64,000 bases of DNA from CAVWCQ01 sp963753545 (GTDB lineage Bacteria > Chloroflexota > Anaerolineae > Aggregatilineales > Aggregatilineaceae): assembly GCA_963753545.1 (NCBI GenBank), contig CAVWCQ010000008.1, positions 372,001-436,000 on the forward strand, in the 5' to 3' direction. Shown piece after piece: positions 55,221-63,537 of this stretch. The notes beneath the pieces were generated by a model that ran no database searches, was not told the DNA's origin, and was given only the letters and a program-made list of their open reading frames with translations. The position numbers and the translations under genes are program-made. Positions within the stretch are counted from its first letter, which is position 1. Every line of letters starts with the position of its first letter.

Positions 55221-55812
55221 TTATGCCAAAAATGATAGGAAATTCGTGCTCTCCTCTTCTGCTAATACTGGTGAGAGTTCTGTTCGCAGTTCCTCTATCA
55301 CGATGGGCAGCATTGTCCAATCTTCGGAATAGATTTGTCCTTGATACTTAATCTGAGAAACATCAATCCATATGGATAACGCTTGTAGAAAAGCACTCAA
55401 GCTTGGAGCAACGCGGTGAAGGATTCCATTCACCAGTTCCATGTATCGCCATCGAAATAGGTGTACCAACCTGATCGGTGTGGGCAATGATGGGATCGCC
55501 ACCTTGATCGCCTATCACAAGCCAAGCCTGATTCCACCCCTCCTCCATCTTTCCGAATGGCTCTGACCAGCGATATCCTATTTGGCATTGCTCTAGCCGC
55601 AGAGGATCGTAGAGAACCAAATAGTTGGCAGACCAGGGTATATACAAATCTTGAGCAGCGGCTATCTGGTATAGTTCGATCAATTCTTTTGATAATGGCA
55701 TCTTGGCTTGTATCGCCTTCAATTGTTCCCTTCCAAGGCTGTTAAATTGCCCCTTGATATGAGCCTGATGAATGGCTGATATCAGCGCCATTGCCGCTTC
55801 GGTTACAGTCAT
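55221..55812 (-). CDS. SUKH/SMI1-KNR4-like protein, frameshifted
   Basis: About 196 residues in two frames. It starts MTVTEAAMALISAIHQAHIK; SUKH-type features are PLSKELIELYQIAAAQDL, then WLVIGDQGGDPIIAHTDQ and SMAIHGTGEWNPS. The second frame carries on RVAPSLSAFLQALSIWIDVS. The frame breaks near 55425. SUKH proteins are often immunity proteins to polymorphic toxins. The gene follows a winged-helix-like gene by 32 bases. No toxin was found next to it. Confidence 0.75.
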
Positions 55813-55843
55813 CCCTGATAGCCTCCTCACTGCTCATTTACCT

Positions 55844-56098
55844 TTACCCATCATTAGAGTTTGTCAGCGCCTGAACGCCAGCCTCTGTTATTTGCCAGTG
55901 AGTATATTTGCCGCCTGGGGAGAAGTGACCAACTATAAAACCGCTTTCTTCTAACAATTTTAAACACTGTATTAAGGTCGTATCTCTTGTTACTATCATG
56001 CGCGATAATGTGGTTTCCAGCGAGTGCCACTGTGCTTTTCCATTGGCCTTCTCGATAAGCCCCAAGACAGTTTGCTGCCACTCTGTTAGTGCGCTCAT
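55844..56098 (-). CDS. Winged-helix-like small protein, 84 aa
   Basis: The sequence MSALTEWQQTVLGLIEKANG, then TLSRMIVTRDTTLIQCLKLL and ESGFIVGHFSPGGKYTHWQI fits a winged helix-turn-helix: helices, a recognition helix, then a beta wing. A Shine-Dalgarno AGAGGC precedes the ATG. It is probably co-transcribed with the SUKH gene and could regulate it. Confidence 0.6.
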   Translation of the reverse strand: MSALTEWQQTVLGLIEKANGKAQWHSLETTLSRMIVTRDTTLIQCLKLLEESGFIVGHFSPGGKYTHWQITEAGVQALTNSNDG

Positions 56099-56186
56099 GG
56101 CTGATTGCCTCTATAAAAACCAGGGGCGCTCCTGGCAATCTTCGATTGCACCAGAACGCCCCCGCTTGCTTCACATGATTGTTTTT

Positions 56187-56255
56187 CCCCTCGCCCCGCT
56201 ATTTTGCGTGGGAGAGGGGTAGGCTCAGCCGCTTTTGTCAGCCGGGGTGAGGGGG
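56187..56255. repeat. Paired-palindrome intergenic repeat, copy 6 (inverted)
   Basis: The right part reads CAGCCGGGGTGAGGG, the reverse of the CCTCACCCCGGCTG head of other copies. The left part has CCCTCGCCCCGC ... GGGAGAGGGG. It lies just after the pnp stop codon. Confidence 0.7.
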
Positions 56256-56256
56256 T

Positions 56257-58737
56257 CTAGTAGCTGCGATCCGGACCACCAGCGTCGCTGCCAGGATTGC
56301 CGCCGCCGTAGCCACCACCACTGCTGCTACCGCCGCTGCGTCCGCGATCACCGCCGCCACCACCACGATAGCCGCCACCGCTGCCGCTGCCGCCACCACG
56401 ATTGCCGCCGCGATCACCGCCACCGCCGCGACTGCCGCCGCGATCTCCACCACCACCGCGATCACCGCCGCCGCGATAGCCACCGCCACCGCCGCCGCGA
56501 CGATCACCACCACCGCCACCACGACGATCTCCGCCGCCGCGACCACCGCCGCCGCTGCGTCCACCGCCCGCAATACGCGGATCGGCTGCGCGGGCTTCTT
56601 CCAGCGTCCAGCCTTCGAGCACAGCCTGGCGGCTCAGGCGGATTTTGCCGTCGCCGTCGATGTCCGTGATCATGACCATGATTTCGTCGCCAATGCTGAC
56701 TTCATCTTCAGCGCGCTCGACGTGATGATCGGTCAGTTGGCTGACGGGAACCATCCCATCGTGGCCGGGCATAATCTCGACAAACGCGCCGTAGTTCTCC
56801 ACGCGGGTGACGCGGCCCGTATAGATGCGGCCCAGTTCCGGTTCTTCAACCAGGGCGAGCACCATATCGCGGGCGCGGTCAGCGCTGGGGCCGTCCGTGC
56901 TGGCGATAAAGACCGTGCCGTCTTCGGCAATGTCGATCTTCGTGCCCGTCTTGTCCTGGATGCTGCGGATCATCTTGCCGCCTGGGCCAATCACCGCGCC
57001 AATTTTTTCCACATTGATCTTGACGCTTTCGATACGCGGCGCGTAGGGGTTGAGGTCCGGGCGGGGTTCGGGGATCACGGTGAGGATCACATCCAGAATG
57101 GTCATGCGAGCCTGCCGTGCCTGAGCCAGGGCAGTGCGCAGGATATCGTCGCTGACGCCCTTAATCTTGATGTCCATCTGCAGGGCGGTGATGCCTTTTT
57201 CCGTCCCGGCGACTTTGAAGTCCATATCGCCCAGGTGGTCTTCCATGCCCTGGATGTCGGTCAGGATGGCGTATTTCTCGCCTTCCTTGATCAGGCCCAT
57301 CGCGATGCCCGCGACGGGGCGGATCAGCGGGACGCCCGCCGCCATCAGCGACAGGGTGCTGCCGCAGACGCTCGCCATGCTCGTGCTGCCGTTGGACGAC
57401 ATCACTTCGCTCACGACGCGGATGGTGTAGGGGAACTGATCTTCCGCCGGGATCATCGGGCGCAGGGCGTTTTCGGCCAGCGCACCGTGTCCAATTTCGC
57501 GGCGCTTGGGGCCGCGCATCATCCACGTTTCGCCCGTGCTGAAGGGCGGGAAGTTGTAGTGGTGCATGTAGCGCTTGGTGTCTTCGGGATACAGGCCATC
57601 CAGCGGCTGGCTCTCGCGCGGGGTTCCCAGCGTGCAGATGCTGAGGACCTGCGTCTGACCGCGCTTGAACAGGCCGGAGCCGTGTACGCGGGGCACAATA
57701 TCCACTTCAGCAGCCAGCGGGCGGATTTCCTGGTAGCTGCGACCATCGGGACGCACGCCGTCTTCGAGGATGCGGCGGCGGACTTCCTTCTTGAGCTGGT
57801 CGTTGATCGCTTCGCGCACCTGGCCGAGGCTGATCGTGCCTTCTTCGTCCGGGTTGATTTCCATCGATCTTCGTATTCGGCAACCACGCGTTCGCGCAGT
57901 TCTTCCAGGGCCGCGTTGCGCTCGTCGCGCTCGATGCGGTTAGCGACGATATTGGCGATTTCGACGGAAACCTTGCCCGCGACTTCGCTGGCGAGCAGGG
58001 CATTGACCTTGGCGGGGGTATAGTCGCGCTTCGCCTTGCCGATCTCGTCGCGCATCTGGTTCTGAGCGCGGATCACGTCCTGCATCGCGTCGTGACCAAA
58101 GCGCAGGGCGCGGATCATCGTCTCTTCGTCTACTTCATTCGCGCCCGCCTCGACCATGATGATTGCGTCGGCTGTTCCTGCCATGCGCAGGTCAAGGGTG
58201 CTGTTTTCCATTTCAGGGATCGTCGGGTTGATCACGAACTCACCCTCGATCATGCCGACGCGCACGCCTGCCAATCGGCCCGCCCCAGGGCACGTCCGAA
58301 ATGGTCAGCGCGGCACTGGCGGCAATCACGGAGAGCATATCGGCGTGATTTTCCTGGTCGTGGCTGAGCGGGGTGATGATCACCTGCACTTCGTTACGCA
58401 TATCTTCGGGGAACAGGGGGCGCAGGGGCCGGTCCGTGACGCGGGCGATCAGGATGCTCGCTTCGGACGGGCGGCCTTCGCGGCGCATGAACGAGCCGGG
58501 GATGCGGCCCGCTGCATAGAGGCGCTCTTCGTAATCCACGCTGAGCGGGAAGAAATCGACGCCTTCACGGGCGATGGCGCTCATCGTAGCGGTGGCGAAG
58601 ACCAGCGTATCGCCCATCCGCACGGTGACCGCGCCGCCAGCCTGCTCAGCCAGCTTGCCCGTTTCGATGATGACTTCTTTGTCACCAATCGTCGCTGTGT
58701 AGCGGCGATTTTCGGGCATATTGTAATTATTACTCAT
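56257..58737 (-). CDS. pnp: Polyribonucleotide nucleotidyltransferase with an RGG-rich tail, frameshifted
   Basis: About 826 residues after repair. This phosphorolytic 3'-5' exoribonuclease of RNA decay shows: first RNase PH domain (GDTLVFATATMSAIAREGVD, MRREGRPSEASILIARVTDR), linker helices, second RNase PH domain (SNGSTSMASVCGSTLSLMAA, EDHLGDMDFKVAGTEKGITA), KH domain (KIGAVIGPGGKMIRSIQDKT) and S1 domain (YTGRVTRVENYGAFVEIMPG). A tail of about 105 residues of Gly, Arg, Asp and Tyr (RGG-like) follows S1; most PNPases lack it. Breaks: an extra base near 58270 (before AGVRVGMIEGEF) and a missing base near 57865 (before MEINPDEEG). GGAGG precedes the ATG. It lies downstream of rpsO, as in many bacteria. 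Confidence 0.94.
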
Positions 58738-58876
58738 TTAGTTTCCTCCATAGAAACAAAACGCCCGAAGGGGTAGGGACTGGAACTTGGTGTCAAGGGG
58801 CAACCTGTACAGCCCGCTTGACCGCATGTTCCAATTCCTGCCGCTCCGGGCTACCGTTCATCCTTCAGATAGATGG

Positions 58877-58906
58877 AACGCGCGGATCGGTCCCGACCCG
58901 CGCGTT
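58877..58906 (-). other. Long hairpin between rpsO and pnp
   Basis: AACGCGCGGATCGG and CCGACCCGCGCGTT pair over 14 positions with one mismatch. There is no T-run, so it is not a standard terminator. It lies 14 bases after the rpsO stop codon. In Escherichia coli an RNase III hairpin in the pnp leader controls pnp mRNA; this could play a similar part. Confidence 0.55.
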
Positions 58907-58919
58907 GGATGTGTCGTTT

Positions 58920-59189
58920 TTAGCGGCGCAGACCCAGTTTTTGGATCAACTCGCGGTAGCTGGCCGGGTCCTTGCGGCTGAGATACTTCAAGTGGCGGCG
59001 GCGCTGGCCGACCAGCTTGAGCAGACCGCGGCGGCTGTGCTCGTCGTGCTTGTGCACCTTCAGGTGCTCGGTCAACTGCTCGATACGGGTGGTCAGAATA
59101 GCGATCTGGACTTCTGGCGATCCGGTGTCGCCATCATGACGGGCGTAGCTCGTGATGACTTCTGTTTTACGTTCTTTACCAATACCCAT
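58920..59189 (-). CDS. rpsO: 30S ribosomal protein S15
   Basis: An 89-residue protein with the full S15 signature: HDGDTGSPEVQIAILTTRIE, LKVHKHDEHSRRGLLKLVGQ and RRRHLKYLSRKDPASYRELI, ending LIQKLGLRR. It binds the central domain of 16S rRNA. A Shine-Dalgarno (AAAGGGACG) precedes the ATG. It is the first gene of the rpsO-pnp operon, with an extended -10 promoter at 59314-59322. Confidence 0.97.
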   Translation of the reverse strand: MGIGKERKTEVITSYARHDGDTGSPEVQIAILTTRIEQLTEHLKVHKHDEHSRRGLLKLVGQRRRHLKYLSRKDPASYRELIQKLGLRR

Positions 59190-59313
59190 GTTGCGTCCCT
59201 TTGCCTTTCTATAGTCACCAAACGGCCCGGACGTTGGCCGCCGGTCATCGGAGTAAGATGGTTGAGCAAGCGCTCAGAGTGAGCACCGTTCATATTAAGC
59301 GATGCTCATCAAG

Positions 59314-59322
59314 ATTATACCA
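59314..59322 (-). promoter_or_regulatory. Extended -10 promoter of rpsO-pnp
   Basis: On the minus strand TGGTATAAT lies about 125 bases before the rpsO ATG, which leaves a leader long enough for autoregulation by S15. Confidence 0.6.
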
Positions 59323-59407
59323 CCCCCAAAAATGAATGGAAAGGCCGAATGGGTTGAGGGGGCGGTGGGCAGACTGCACAAACGATGGAACCTTAAGCGG
59401 TTGATAA

Positions 59408-59432
59408 GGGCGTATTGCCATACTCCCCTACA
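59408..59432. repeat. REP element upstream of the transposase gene
   Basis: GGGCGTAT-TGCC-ATACTCCC followed by CTAC; the reverse strand therefore starts GTAGGGGAGTAT. It lies 47 bases before the transposase start. Confidence 0.75.
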
Positions 59433-59478
59433 GGCATATACTGGTTGCGAGGTGCTTGTGCGTACCAGGGAGGGGAAA

Positions 59479-60069
59479 ATGTCTGAATATGATCGCTTTC
59501 ACCGCCGATCAATTCGTCTGCCAGGATACGATTATGCCAGTGCAGGAGCCTATTTCATTACGTTATGTGTCGAGCGTAGCGAATGTTCATTAGGACAAAT
59601 CGAAGCTGATGTTATGCAGCTTAGTTTATTCGGTCAGATCGTATATGAAGAGTGGCTCCGCACGCCAAAAATACGCCGTGAAATAGAGACTGATGCCTAT
59701 GTCATCATGCCTAACCATTTCCACGCCATTTTCGCGATCACTACTGTAGGGGTGTATGGCAATACGCCCAACAATATGCCATCCCCAAATGCTATTATTT
59801 CCAATCGGCAAATTTCACCGAACGGATATCCCAAACCATTCCAATCGCCATCCCGTACGGTCGGCGCAATGGTACGCGGGTTTAAATCAGCATCTACACG
59901 GCGGATCAATATTCTGCGTGAAATGCCGGGTTGTTCATTCTGGCAGCGAAACTATTATGAACACATTATTCGTAATGAAGATGAATTGAACCGGATTCGC
60001 GAGTATGTTGTGAATAATCCGGCTCGGTGGGCCGAGGATCGGGAATATCCGCAGGGGCCGAAAAAGTAG
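59479..60069 (+). CDS. REP-associated tyrosine transposase (RAYT, IS200-like Y1 HUH)
   Basis: A 196-residue single-strand transposase. It starts MSEYDRFHRRSIRLPGYDYA; the usual RAYT opening AGAYFITLCVERSEC follows. The metal-binding HUH motif is VIMPNHFHAIFAI, and the catalytic Tyr lies in FWQRNYYEHIIRNEDEL, with YVVNNPARW at the end. GGGAGGGG precedes the ATG at 59479. REP elements with a GTAG head flank the gene and one lies inside it, as expected of a RAYT and its substrate. Such proteins are usually single-copy and domesticated. Confidence 0.93.
   Translation: MSEYDRFHRRSIRLPGYDYASAGAYFITLCVERSECSLGQIEADVMQLSLFGQIVYEEWLRTPKIRREIETDAYVIMPNHFHAIFAITTVGVYGNTPNNMPSPNAIISNRQISPNGYPKPFQSPSRTVGAMVRGFKSASTRRINILREMPGCSFWQRNYYEHIIRNEDELNRIREYVVNNPARWAEDREYPQGPKK
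59745..59769. repeat. REP element inside the transposase gene, inverted
   Basis: TGTAGGGGTGTATGGCAATA, then CGCCC: the reverse complement of the upstream copy at 59408-59432 with one or two changes. It encodes the TVGVYGNTP stretch of the protein. Confidence 0.75.
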
Positions 60070-60095
60070 AGTGTTGGGACAGGAGGAGAAGGCGC

Positions 60096-60803
60096 ATGAC
60101 AATTGAAAGTATCAAACGAAAACTGACCGAATATGATGACCGCATAACTGAATTTGTTGAGAAATATCGACAAGAAGATGATTTCGTATATTACGATGTA
60201 GGTGAAGCGACTTACGTTGTTCGCGCAAACCAATTTGGGATTGGCTGTGATGAACCCCCCGTAGAGGAATCAGAGGTCCTTGAATTTGAAAAATCTCTAG
60301 GTGTTCGATTGCCCGAAGGCTATCGATCTTTTTTGCTTGAAATTGGGAACGGCGATGAAACGGGTGAAAAGATGCGCGGCCCCTGGTTATGTCTTCTTCC
60401 TTTTCAAGTAGCACAAACACAAATTGATAGTGATCTGTCACAAGCCTTTCCGTATACTGATCGCTGGCTTGTCGCCAACCATCCAGACGTTGATCCTTGG
60501 GATGAAAAACATAAGCATGGCACACTGGATATAGGGTCTGGGGGGTGCACCATCAATTACTTTCTGGTAGTGAGCGGAGAAGAAAGAGGAAATGTTTGGA
60601 TAGATGATCGCGGGGCAGATTATGGTCTATGGCCGCTGATTATCCACAATGGGCGAGTATCTTGTGACTACGGCTATTTAGAAGACAACGATTTTGCAAC
60701 ACTGCCCCATGTGGATTTCCTCACATGGTATGAAAGTTGGTTGGATAGATGTATTGCAGGGATCAGTAGGTGGAAGGGAAAGTATGGGCGCGAGGAGACT
60801 TAG
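60096..60803 (+). CDS. SMI1/KNR4 (SUKH-1) family protein
   Basis: A 235-residue protein. The ATG at 60096 follows GGAGGAGAAGG. The SUKH core is ESEVLEFEKSLGVRLPEGYR, then SFLLEIGNGDETGE; later LDIGSGGCTINYFLVVSGEE and GNVWIDDRGADYGLWP close the domain. SUKH proteins often act as immunity proteins for secreted toxins. It follows the transposase by 26 bases and is followed by a REP element. No toxin gene was seen. Confidence 0.9.
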   Translation: MTIESIKRKLTEYDDRITEFVEKYRQEDDFVYYDVGEATYVVRANQFGIGCDEPPVEESEVLEFEKSLGVRLPEGYRSFLLEIGNGDETGEKMRGPWLCLLPFQVAQTQIDSDLSQAFPYTDRWLVANHPDVDPWDEKHKHGTLDIGSGGCTINYFLVVSGEERGNVWIDDRGADYGLWPLIIHNGRVSCDYGYLEDNDFATLPHVDFLTWYESWLDRCIAGISRWKGKYGREET

Positions 60804-60826
60804 GTTAAGGTACAGCCGATCAAAAA

Positions 60827-60850
60827 GGGCGTATTGCTATACGCCCCTAC
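60827..60850. repeat. REP element downstream of the SUKH gene
   Basis: GGGCGTAT-TGCT-ATACGCCC followed by CTAC, in the same orientation as the copy at 59408; the two frame the transposase and SUKH genes. Confidence 0.75.
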
Positions 60851-60876
60851 AAGTTCGGTTGAACAGCCGATCTGGC

Positions 60877-62991
60877 TTACTCCTCGCCCTCCGGTTTATC
60901 GCCTGCCACGATGCACACCGTGTGGTGCGTGCGGAACAGGCTGTACAGGTCGCCCTGACCCGGCACAGGCTTGAGCACGTTCTCCGACTGCATGATCGAC
61001 AGCCAGAGATCCATGTCGGCCTCGTCCATGTGCGGCAGGCGATCCGAGATCGCTGACCGGGTGATCGGCTGGCGCTGCTCATAGAGGTCCAGCAGCACAT
61101 GGATAAACTGGTTGCGCTCCGCGAGCACCTCCTCGACGCGGGGCGCGGTCTCCACCAGGGAGATGCCCTTCGTCTTGTAGTCGCTCTGCGGGTTATCGTA
61201 TTCCTCGACGCGCACCGCGCCCTCTTCCATCAGCATCTCAACGGCCTGTTGGAAGGTCGTGCTGGGATCAAACGGACGCAGGCGGCGGTGCAGGCTCCCC
61301 AACGGGCACCACGCGAAGCCTCGGAAGCTGGTGAACTGCTCCACGCTGACGATCACGCGGCGTACCATCTGCTCGACGTCTTCCTCGGTGATGCCGGGCA
61401 GGTGGGCCATCCCCGCACCCGTCTCGATGTCGGCCAGCTTGATCACCGGGACGAGATCTTCGGGGTTGTGGCGGTGCGGGACCAGTTCGCGGGTCAGGAT
61501 GCCCTCGCGTACGAGACAGTCGACCCACTCGGAACGCCAGGTATCGCTGGCATTCAGGCCCGGCCCTTCCAGCCCATGATCCATGCCGATGCCTTTCAGC
61601 AGGAAGCCATAATTGACATATTCCCAGCCGCGCACATGCAGCGTATTGGCGACGCGATGCACGATCCGGTCGCGGATCAGGGTTGTCTTTTCGACCATCG
61701 GATTGCTGATGTTCAGCCCAACCGTTTTGACGCCGGTGTTGACGATCAATATCCCGCGTCCGGCTGCCTGAGAGAGCAGATCGTCGGCGCGGGCGGCATT
61801 AGGCACGGCCCGCACGTCGATCAGGCGGTTCACCAACTGGTTCATCTCGATTTCATCCGTGCCCGACTGCATCAGCATCTGGTCAAGCTGCAAAATGACG
61901 CTCGACCACTGCGACGGGCGGAACTCCGGTTCCGGCTCTTCCAGTTCGATGCCGCGCAGAGGAGCAACGGCGTGCTGGTGCTGCGCTGCGATCAGATCCG
62001 AGTGGCGGCGGAGTTTGCAGAAATCCTCGACATATTCAACGAGCAGGGCCGGGTTGGATTCGACGAGGCGGCTGGTGCTGCCCCGCACGCCCCAAACCAC
62101 AACCTGCTTGTTGCGTGCCCGCACCGCGCTGAAGACTTCGTTAAAGTCGCGGTCGCCGCTGGCGATGATGAACACATCGGCGCTGGCTTCCATGTTGCTG
62201 TCGTCCAGCACTTCTTTGGCGATGCGCATGTCCGCGCTGTTTTTGCCCGGCAGACTGAAGACCGGGTCAATGTTGGAGCGGGCGAGGCGGCTCGGCACTT
62301 CGTCGGAGACTTCCCGCCCGGTGCGATCCGTCAGGGGAGCAAGACTCCCGCGCTGGCCCCAGGGGGCATAAGCGGCCATCTGGATAATCTGTCCATGCGA
62401 CTGGGCCTGCCGGATCATGCCGTCGACGATATCATCGACATCCAGGATGTAGCCCTGTTCACTCAGGCTGATGGAGATGTTCTCAAAGTCGATGTACAGC
62501 GCGACGGTTTTGCTGGGGATGCCGAGAATTGTCTCAAGCGGCTGGAAGATCACGTCTTCCAGGTCGGGCGGCGGCTCATCACCCCAGATACGCACGCGAG
62601 CCCGGTCCGTCGTCTGGACGCGATGCACCAGCGTCGAGATGTCGTGCCGGGTGGTGGCGAGAATCAGTTCGTCCACCTGCTGCGATTCGAAGGAAAAATA
62701 GTGCATGAGCAGCGCATCGGTCACGACACGCCGTTCTGGCACATTGAACAGTTCGTAGCCTTCGCCCGCAAAAACCTGCTGCACGCTGATCCCGGCGACT
62801 CCGCTGGGGCGACGGTAGCGGTTCCAGTCCGCGACGGCAATCGCCACCAGATCGCTCGGACTTTTCAGCCCGGCGGCCAGGGCGGCACTGTTCAACAGCG
62901 ACATGGCGACGCTGTGGATATCAGGAGCCACGCCGCGTGCTTCCAGACGCTGTAACAGATCGTCTACGTCAACAATCAAATAAGCTGTCAT
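60877..62991 (-). CDS. Tandem NYN-domain protein with winged-helix repeats
   Basis: About 704 residues from the ATG at 62991 (MTAYLIVDVDDLLQRLEARG). Residues 1-150 look like a first NYN/PIN-type domain, with LIVDVDDL, VTDALLMHYFSFESQQVDEL and ILATTRHDISTLVHRVQ. Residues 160-310 form a clear NYN (LabA/DUF88-like) nuclease domain: TVALYIDFENISISL, SADMRIAKEVLDDSN and VFIIASGDRDFNEVFSAV, with the expected Asp residues. The C-terminal 370 residues are helical, with several winged-helix-like units (SVILQLDQMLMQSGTDEIEM; HVLLDLYEQRQPITRSAISD). It is probably an RNA-cleaving or RNA-binding protein. The first domain has lost the usual GDxD pattern (TRHD), so it may be inactive. Confidence 0.82.
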   Translation of the reverse strand: MTAYLIVDVDDLLQRLEARGVAPDIHSVAMSLLNSAALAAGLKSPSDLVAIAVADWNRYRRPSGVAGISVQQVFAGEGYELFNVPERRVVTDALLMHYFSFESQQVDELILATTRHDISTLVHRVQTTDRARVRIWGDEPPPDLEDVIFQPLETILGIPSKTVALYIDFENISISLSEQGYILDVDDIVDGMIRQAQSHGQIIQMAAYAPWGQRGSLAPLTDRTGREVSDEVPSRLARSNIDPVFSLPGKNSADMRIAKEVLDDSNMEASADVFIIASGDRDFNEVFSAVRARNKQVVVWGVRGSTSRLVESNPALLVEYVEDFCKLRRHSDLIAAQHQHAVAPLRGIELEEPEPEFRPSQWSSVILQLDQMLMQSGTDEIEMNQLVNRLIDVRAVPNAARADDLLSQAAGRGILIVNTGVKTVGLNISNPMVEKTTLIRDRIVHRVANTLHVRGWEYVNYGFLLKGIGMDHGLEGPGLNASDTWRSEWVDCLVREGILTRELVPHRHNPEDLVPVIKLADIETGAGMAHLPGITEEDVEQMVRRVIVSVEQFTSFRGFAWCPLGSLHRRLRPFDPSTTFQQAVEMLMEEGAVRVEEYDNPQSDYKTKGISLVETAPRVEEVLAERNQFIHVLLDLYEQRQPITRSAISDRLPHMDEADMDLWLSIMQSENVLKPVPGQGDLYSLFRTHHTVCIVAGDKPEGEE

Positions 62992-63033
62992 CGGCAGCTC
63001 TCTACCAGCCAACCACTCCTCAGCGCAGGTCAA

Positions 63034-63537
63034 AGGCGGCTAAGGTCATGCCCAGGGGCAGTTGCAGAGGTTTCGAAAGGGGAATCAGGCTAAAGATACT
63101 AGTTGTGCGCTCAAACCTTCATAACAAAATCATGTTCCGTGTACAACAACACGTCATGGGGAGTGAGGTTTTTTAACACATAAAGTTTCTTTTGCCAGAT
63201 GCCAAACAAAATTGAGCAAAGCTTTTTAAACACTCTGACGACTTTCGAACCTGCCCTTAGTATCATTGTAGCAGGCGATTGGCTGTTAGCCAAGTTGTTT
63301 TTACTGCATTTTAGACAAAGACAACAAGCTTATACAGACAAGACGAAAGAAGTGGTGCTAATAACGCGAGAAACAATGGTAGCGCTAACAGAATTTGAGT
63401 CATGAACGGGGCATGGCCTTTACCGCCCTGGCCAGATAACCGCTGCTGTTTGTTCGCCTTTCATGTTTGGTCACGTTAGAATTAATCATAGACCTAATCG
63501 AACAATCAATACGCCGATACGGGCGAAGGGGATCGTT
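63034..63537. other. AT-rich intergenic stretch with possible gene remnant
   Basis: No gene can be supported here. On the minus strand 63111-63176 encodes LKNLTPHDVLLYTEHDF and then stops; NLTPHxV is a common opening of small bacterial proteins, so this may be the start of a broken gene. An open frame at 63199-63405 (68 codons) has no Shine-Dalgarno and no recognisable motif. Confidence 0.35.

Noticed and set aside
56235..56669. Arg/His/Asp low-complexity frame on the plus strand
   Set aside because: It is the complement of the Gly-rich tail of PNPase, not a gene.
56722..58023. Open frame of 433 codons on the plus strand
   Set aside because: It is antisense to pnp, whose motifs are clear, and shows no domain.
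61099..62955. Open frame of 618 codons on the plus strand
   Set aside because: It lies fully opposite the tandem NYN gene. That gene has recognisable domains; this frame has none and is His/Ala/Asp-rich as expected of an antisense shadow in GC-rich DNA.
63199..63405. Open frame of 68 codons on the plus strand
   Set aside because: No ribosome binding site, no motif and AT-rich DNA; not supported as a gene.
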